Source of the DNA: Gemmatimonadota bacterium
GTDB lineage: Bacteria; Orphanbacterota; Orphanbacteria; Orphanbacterales; Orphanbacteraceae
NCBI GenBank assembly: GCA_013002425.1
Contig: JABDJQ010000479.1
Coordinates: 1 to 8,453, forward strand
Length of the DNA: 8,453 nt
Reading direction: 5' to 3'
Position numbers and translations under genes: made by a program. The notes under the pieces were generated by a model that was given only the letters and a program-made list of their open reading frames with translations, searched no databases and was not told the origin of the DNA. Of the stretch, positions 6,573 through 8,453 are shown one piece after another (the first letter of the stretch is position 1; each line of letters opens with the position of its first letter).

Positions 6573-8453
6573 ATGCGGCGAGCTGCGCTCTGCTTCCTCC
6601 TGTTATCACTCTTTCTATCCGGCTCGAAAGCGGACGCGCGGAAACGCTACGAAACGATTCCGTTCGGGAAGACGATCAGCCTCGAAGGGCAGAACAGCAA
6701 GTTCGACGAGTCGCTCGTTCTGACGAAGGAAGCAGCCCCGGGCGACACGGCGTGGGTGCGCGTTTTCGACGGAGCCGAATGCGCTTTTCCGGGCGTTCCC
6801 GAAGCCGGCGGCCAGGGATTTCCCGCCCCCGATTACGCGACCTGGTGCTGGGAAGGGGGCGACCTCGGAGGCGGCCTCTACGACACGTGCTCGACCACGC
6901 TTTCCTACGGGGGAGATCTCCCCGGCTGCTTCACCCACTACGATGTCTATCTTTCACTCGTCAATCAGTGGCACCTCGACACGTATCAGGCTTTTCAGGG
7001 GAGCGGGGTTTCGCCGTGGTGCGGGGAGTTCGGTGATCCGCTCGTCTGGAACAATCCGGGCGGATACGGCCCCATCTACAACTTCAGCCTGATCCTGAAT
7101 CTCGGGCAGACCGGCACGACAGGCTTCGACGCCACGGCCGGTTTCAGCGTGGGCGGCGTTCATATGTACGACGTCGAACGGAACTACGACTACTGTTATC
7201 TCGAGTACGCCGTCTCGAACGACGAAACGCTCGCCACATGGTTCGAACTCGCTCGTTTCAGCGGAACGTCGAACTACGCCTCGTGCATCGACGGCTCGGG
7301 CGGACCGGCCCCGACGTACGGTTGCGCGAACTACGACAGCCTGAACGTGAGCGGGCCGGCCGTGAACAACACGACGACCGACCTTCTTCTGCGCTGGCGG
7401 TTCGCCTCGGACAGCGCCTGGGACGATCACGACGCGGCGGGCGGTGTTCATACGGACGGCGCCTGGCGCATCGACAACATATGGGTCGACGGCATCGCCG
7501 CCGGAAGCAACGACTACTTCGGCCCCGCGTCGCCGCAGACATTCGGCACGATACAGAACGGCGCGCTCCCGGCAGGCTGGTCCGCGCCGAACTTCCCCTC
7601 GGCCCAGACCGGCGGTTTCTGGTCAGGCGGCAAATGGGTGAACGGCACGCCGGCCACGGTCGACTGGTGGCACTTGGAACTCGACCCGAGTTACGCGAAC
7701 TACGGCCTGACGCCGACTTATTCGAACAACTGGATGTGGACCGCAGACGATGCCGCTTTCGCTCAAAACCAGGAAGACCGCTATCACTACAGGCTCGTCT
7801 CTCCCGTCTTCGACATCTCGGAATCGAACCCGTACTGGGATCCGAACAACGACGGCCCCGGTCCGGACAATCGATGGAGCGGCGTAGTCGTCGAGAGTGA
7901 CGAGTATCTCTGCATCAAGACCGAGGTGGGCGACCTGACAGATACGCAGATCCGCACGTTCAACGGAAACACGGAGCGCTGGTCGCGGTTCACGGGAGAC
8001 GCCTACACGCTGAACGGCGGCTGCAATTTCTGGGACATCAACAGACGCGTCGACTGGTCTGCCTTCGTTTCGCCCTCCGCCGACTCGCTTCAGTTCTCGT
8101 GGGAGTTCCTGGACGCGTGCGATTACAACGCGGCGGGCGAGCTGCCGTGCATGGGCCAGCATCGCAAGGCGACCTATCTGATCGATAACGTGAGCATCGG
8201 CGTCTTCTCGAAGACGGGCACGAACTGGGCGCTCCCGCTCGCGGGCAAGCTGCAGGACACGTTCGCGAGAAACGTCGACCTCCATTCCGCGTTCAAGGAG
8301 AATCACGAGCTGAACCCGCTAGACCCGTGGGAAGGCGAAGATTCTTTATACATCGAGGTGCGCGATTACGACGGACTCGCTTCGGTCGGCATTCACTGGC
8401 GTATCTCGACCGACTGCGGCCAGACGTGGGACCGGGACAATGCGCGCCCGCAG
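6573..8453 (+). CDS. Large secreted tandem beta-sandwich protein, 3' incomplete
   Basis: The frame is open for 627 codons from the ATG at 6573 to the last base, with no stop, so the C-terminus is missing. A clear signal peptide (MRRAALCFLLLSLFLSG, likely cleavage after KADA at 22) sends it to the periplasm or outside. Two similar modules follow, each ending in a strand with an invariant IDN: RIDNIWVDG (299-307) and LIDNVSIGV (536-544), about 237 residues apart. Each is preceded by a W-x-F strand (LLRWRF 272-277, QFSWEF 507-512). These resemble the jelly-roll (MAM/immune-inhibitor-A-like) modules of exoproteins. A third part begins with VGIHWRISTDCGQTWD (605-620), a strand motif frequent in sorted surface proteins. 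The protein is rich in Trp and Cys, and DPNNDG (423-428) could be a calcium loop. No catalytic motif is visible before the edge. An adhesin or secreted hydrolase with a C-terminal sorting or FlgD-like domain is possible, but the missing end decides. The ATG has GAGGTG upstream. Confidence 0.8.
   Translation, partial: MRRAALCFLLLSLFLSGSKADARKRYETIPFGKTISLEGQNSKFDESLVLTKEAAPGDTAWVRVFDGAECAFPGVPEAGGQGFPAPDYATWCWEGGDLGGGLYDTCSTTLSYGGDLPGCFTHYDVYLSLVNQWHLDTYQAFQGSGVSPWCGEFGDPLVWNNPGGYGPIYNFSLILNLGQTGTTGFDATAGFSVGGVHMYDVERNYDYCYLEYAVSNDETLATWFELARFSGTSNYASCIDGSGGPAPTYGCANYDSLNVSGPAVNNTTTDLLLRWRFASDSAWDDHDAAGGVHTDGAWRIDNIWVDGIAAGSNDYFGPASPQTFGTIQNGALPAGWSAPNFPSAQTGGFWSGGKWVNGTPATVDWWHLELDPSYANYGLTPTYSNNWMWTADDAAFAQNQEDRYHYRLVSPVFDISESNPYWDPNNDGPGPDNRWSGVVVESDEYLCIKTEVGDLTDTQIRTFNGNTERWSRFTGDAYTLNGGCNFWDINRRVDWSAFVSPSADSLQFSWEFLDACDYNAAGELPCMGQHRKATYLIDNVSIGVFSKTGTNWALPLAGKLQDTFARNVDLHSAFKENHELNPLDPWEGEDSLYIEVRDYDGLASVGIHWRISTDCGQTWDRDNARPQ

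Noticed and set aside
6527..7036. 169-codon plus-strand frame at the start of the secreted-protein gene
   Set aside because: The frame 6573-8453 has a signal peptide, a Shine-Dalgarno and conserved module strands; this alternative frame is Arg-rich and lacks a start signal.
1..8453. Defence system, CRISPR, tRNA or mobile element
   Set aside because: No spaced direct repeats, cloverleaf, transposase, integrase, nuclease or toxin-antitoxin motifs could be recognised on either strand.

Overview
The window looks like chromosomal DNA from an uncultured, GC-rich (60-65% by eye), diderm bacterium. An exported protein with a predicted C-terminal outer-membrane beta-barrel supports the diderm reading. 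The large secreted tryptophan/cysteine-rich protein at the right end is of a kind common in metagenome-derived phyla around the FCB group (Eisenbacteria-like lineages) and in some deltaproteobacterial relatives. I cannot place the organism more precisely. No RNA genes, CRISPR array, insertion sequence, phage genes or recognisable defence genes were found.

Layout: (1) 1-276 is an almost perfect long inverted repeat. It mirrors the promoter and first 26 codons of the first gene, and sits exactly at the window edge. A fold-back or assembly artefact is the leading explanation. (2) 199-3464, plus strand: a small winged-helix/coiled-coil protein, translationally coupled through a TTGA overlap to a 942-residue exported protein. 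That protein joins an HEFTH metallopeptidase-like domain, a TolB-like propeller and a putative beta-barrel. (3) 3458-4144, minus strand: a DUF2461/TIGR02453 protein, overlapping the barrel gene tail-to-tail by 7 bp. (4) 4247-6438, plus strand: a tight cluster of a cytoplasmic-looking alpha/beta-hydrolase esterase, a YIP1-family membrane protein and a small DUF2752 membrane protein. The last two overlap by one base. (5) 6439-6572: an intergenic region with a terminator-like hairpin and a perfect TATAAT box. (6) 6573 to the window end, plus strand: a secreted protein with a signal peptide and at least two tandem beta-sandwich-like modules, incomplete at the right edge.

The common theme is the cell envelope (barrel-anchored peptidase/propeller protein, two inner-membrane proteins, one secreted protein), with no clear shared pathway. 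The wHTH-peptidase pair and the esterase-YIP1-DUF2752 cluster are the two likely operons. Coding density is very high and most genes have good Shine-Dalgarno sequences. The first gene is an exception: it has none, but has a -10-like element placed as expected for a leaderless transcript. The most useful follow-ups are read-level testing of the inverted repeat, and structure prediction for the tripartite protein and the secreted tandem-module protein.
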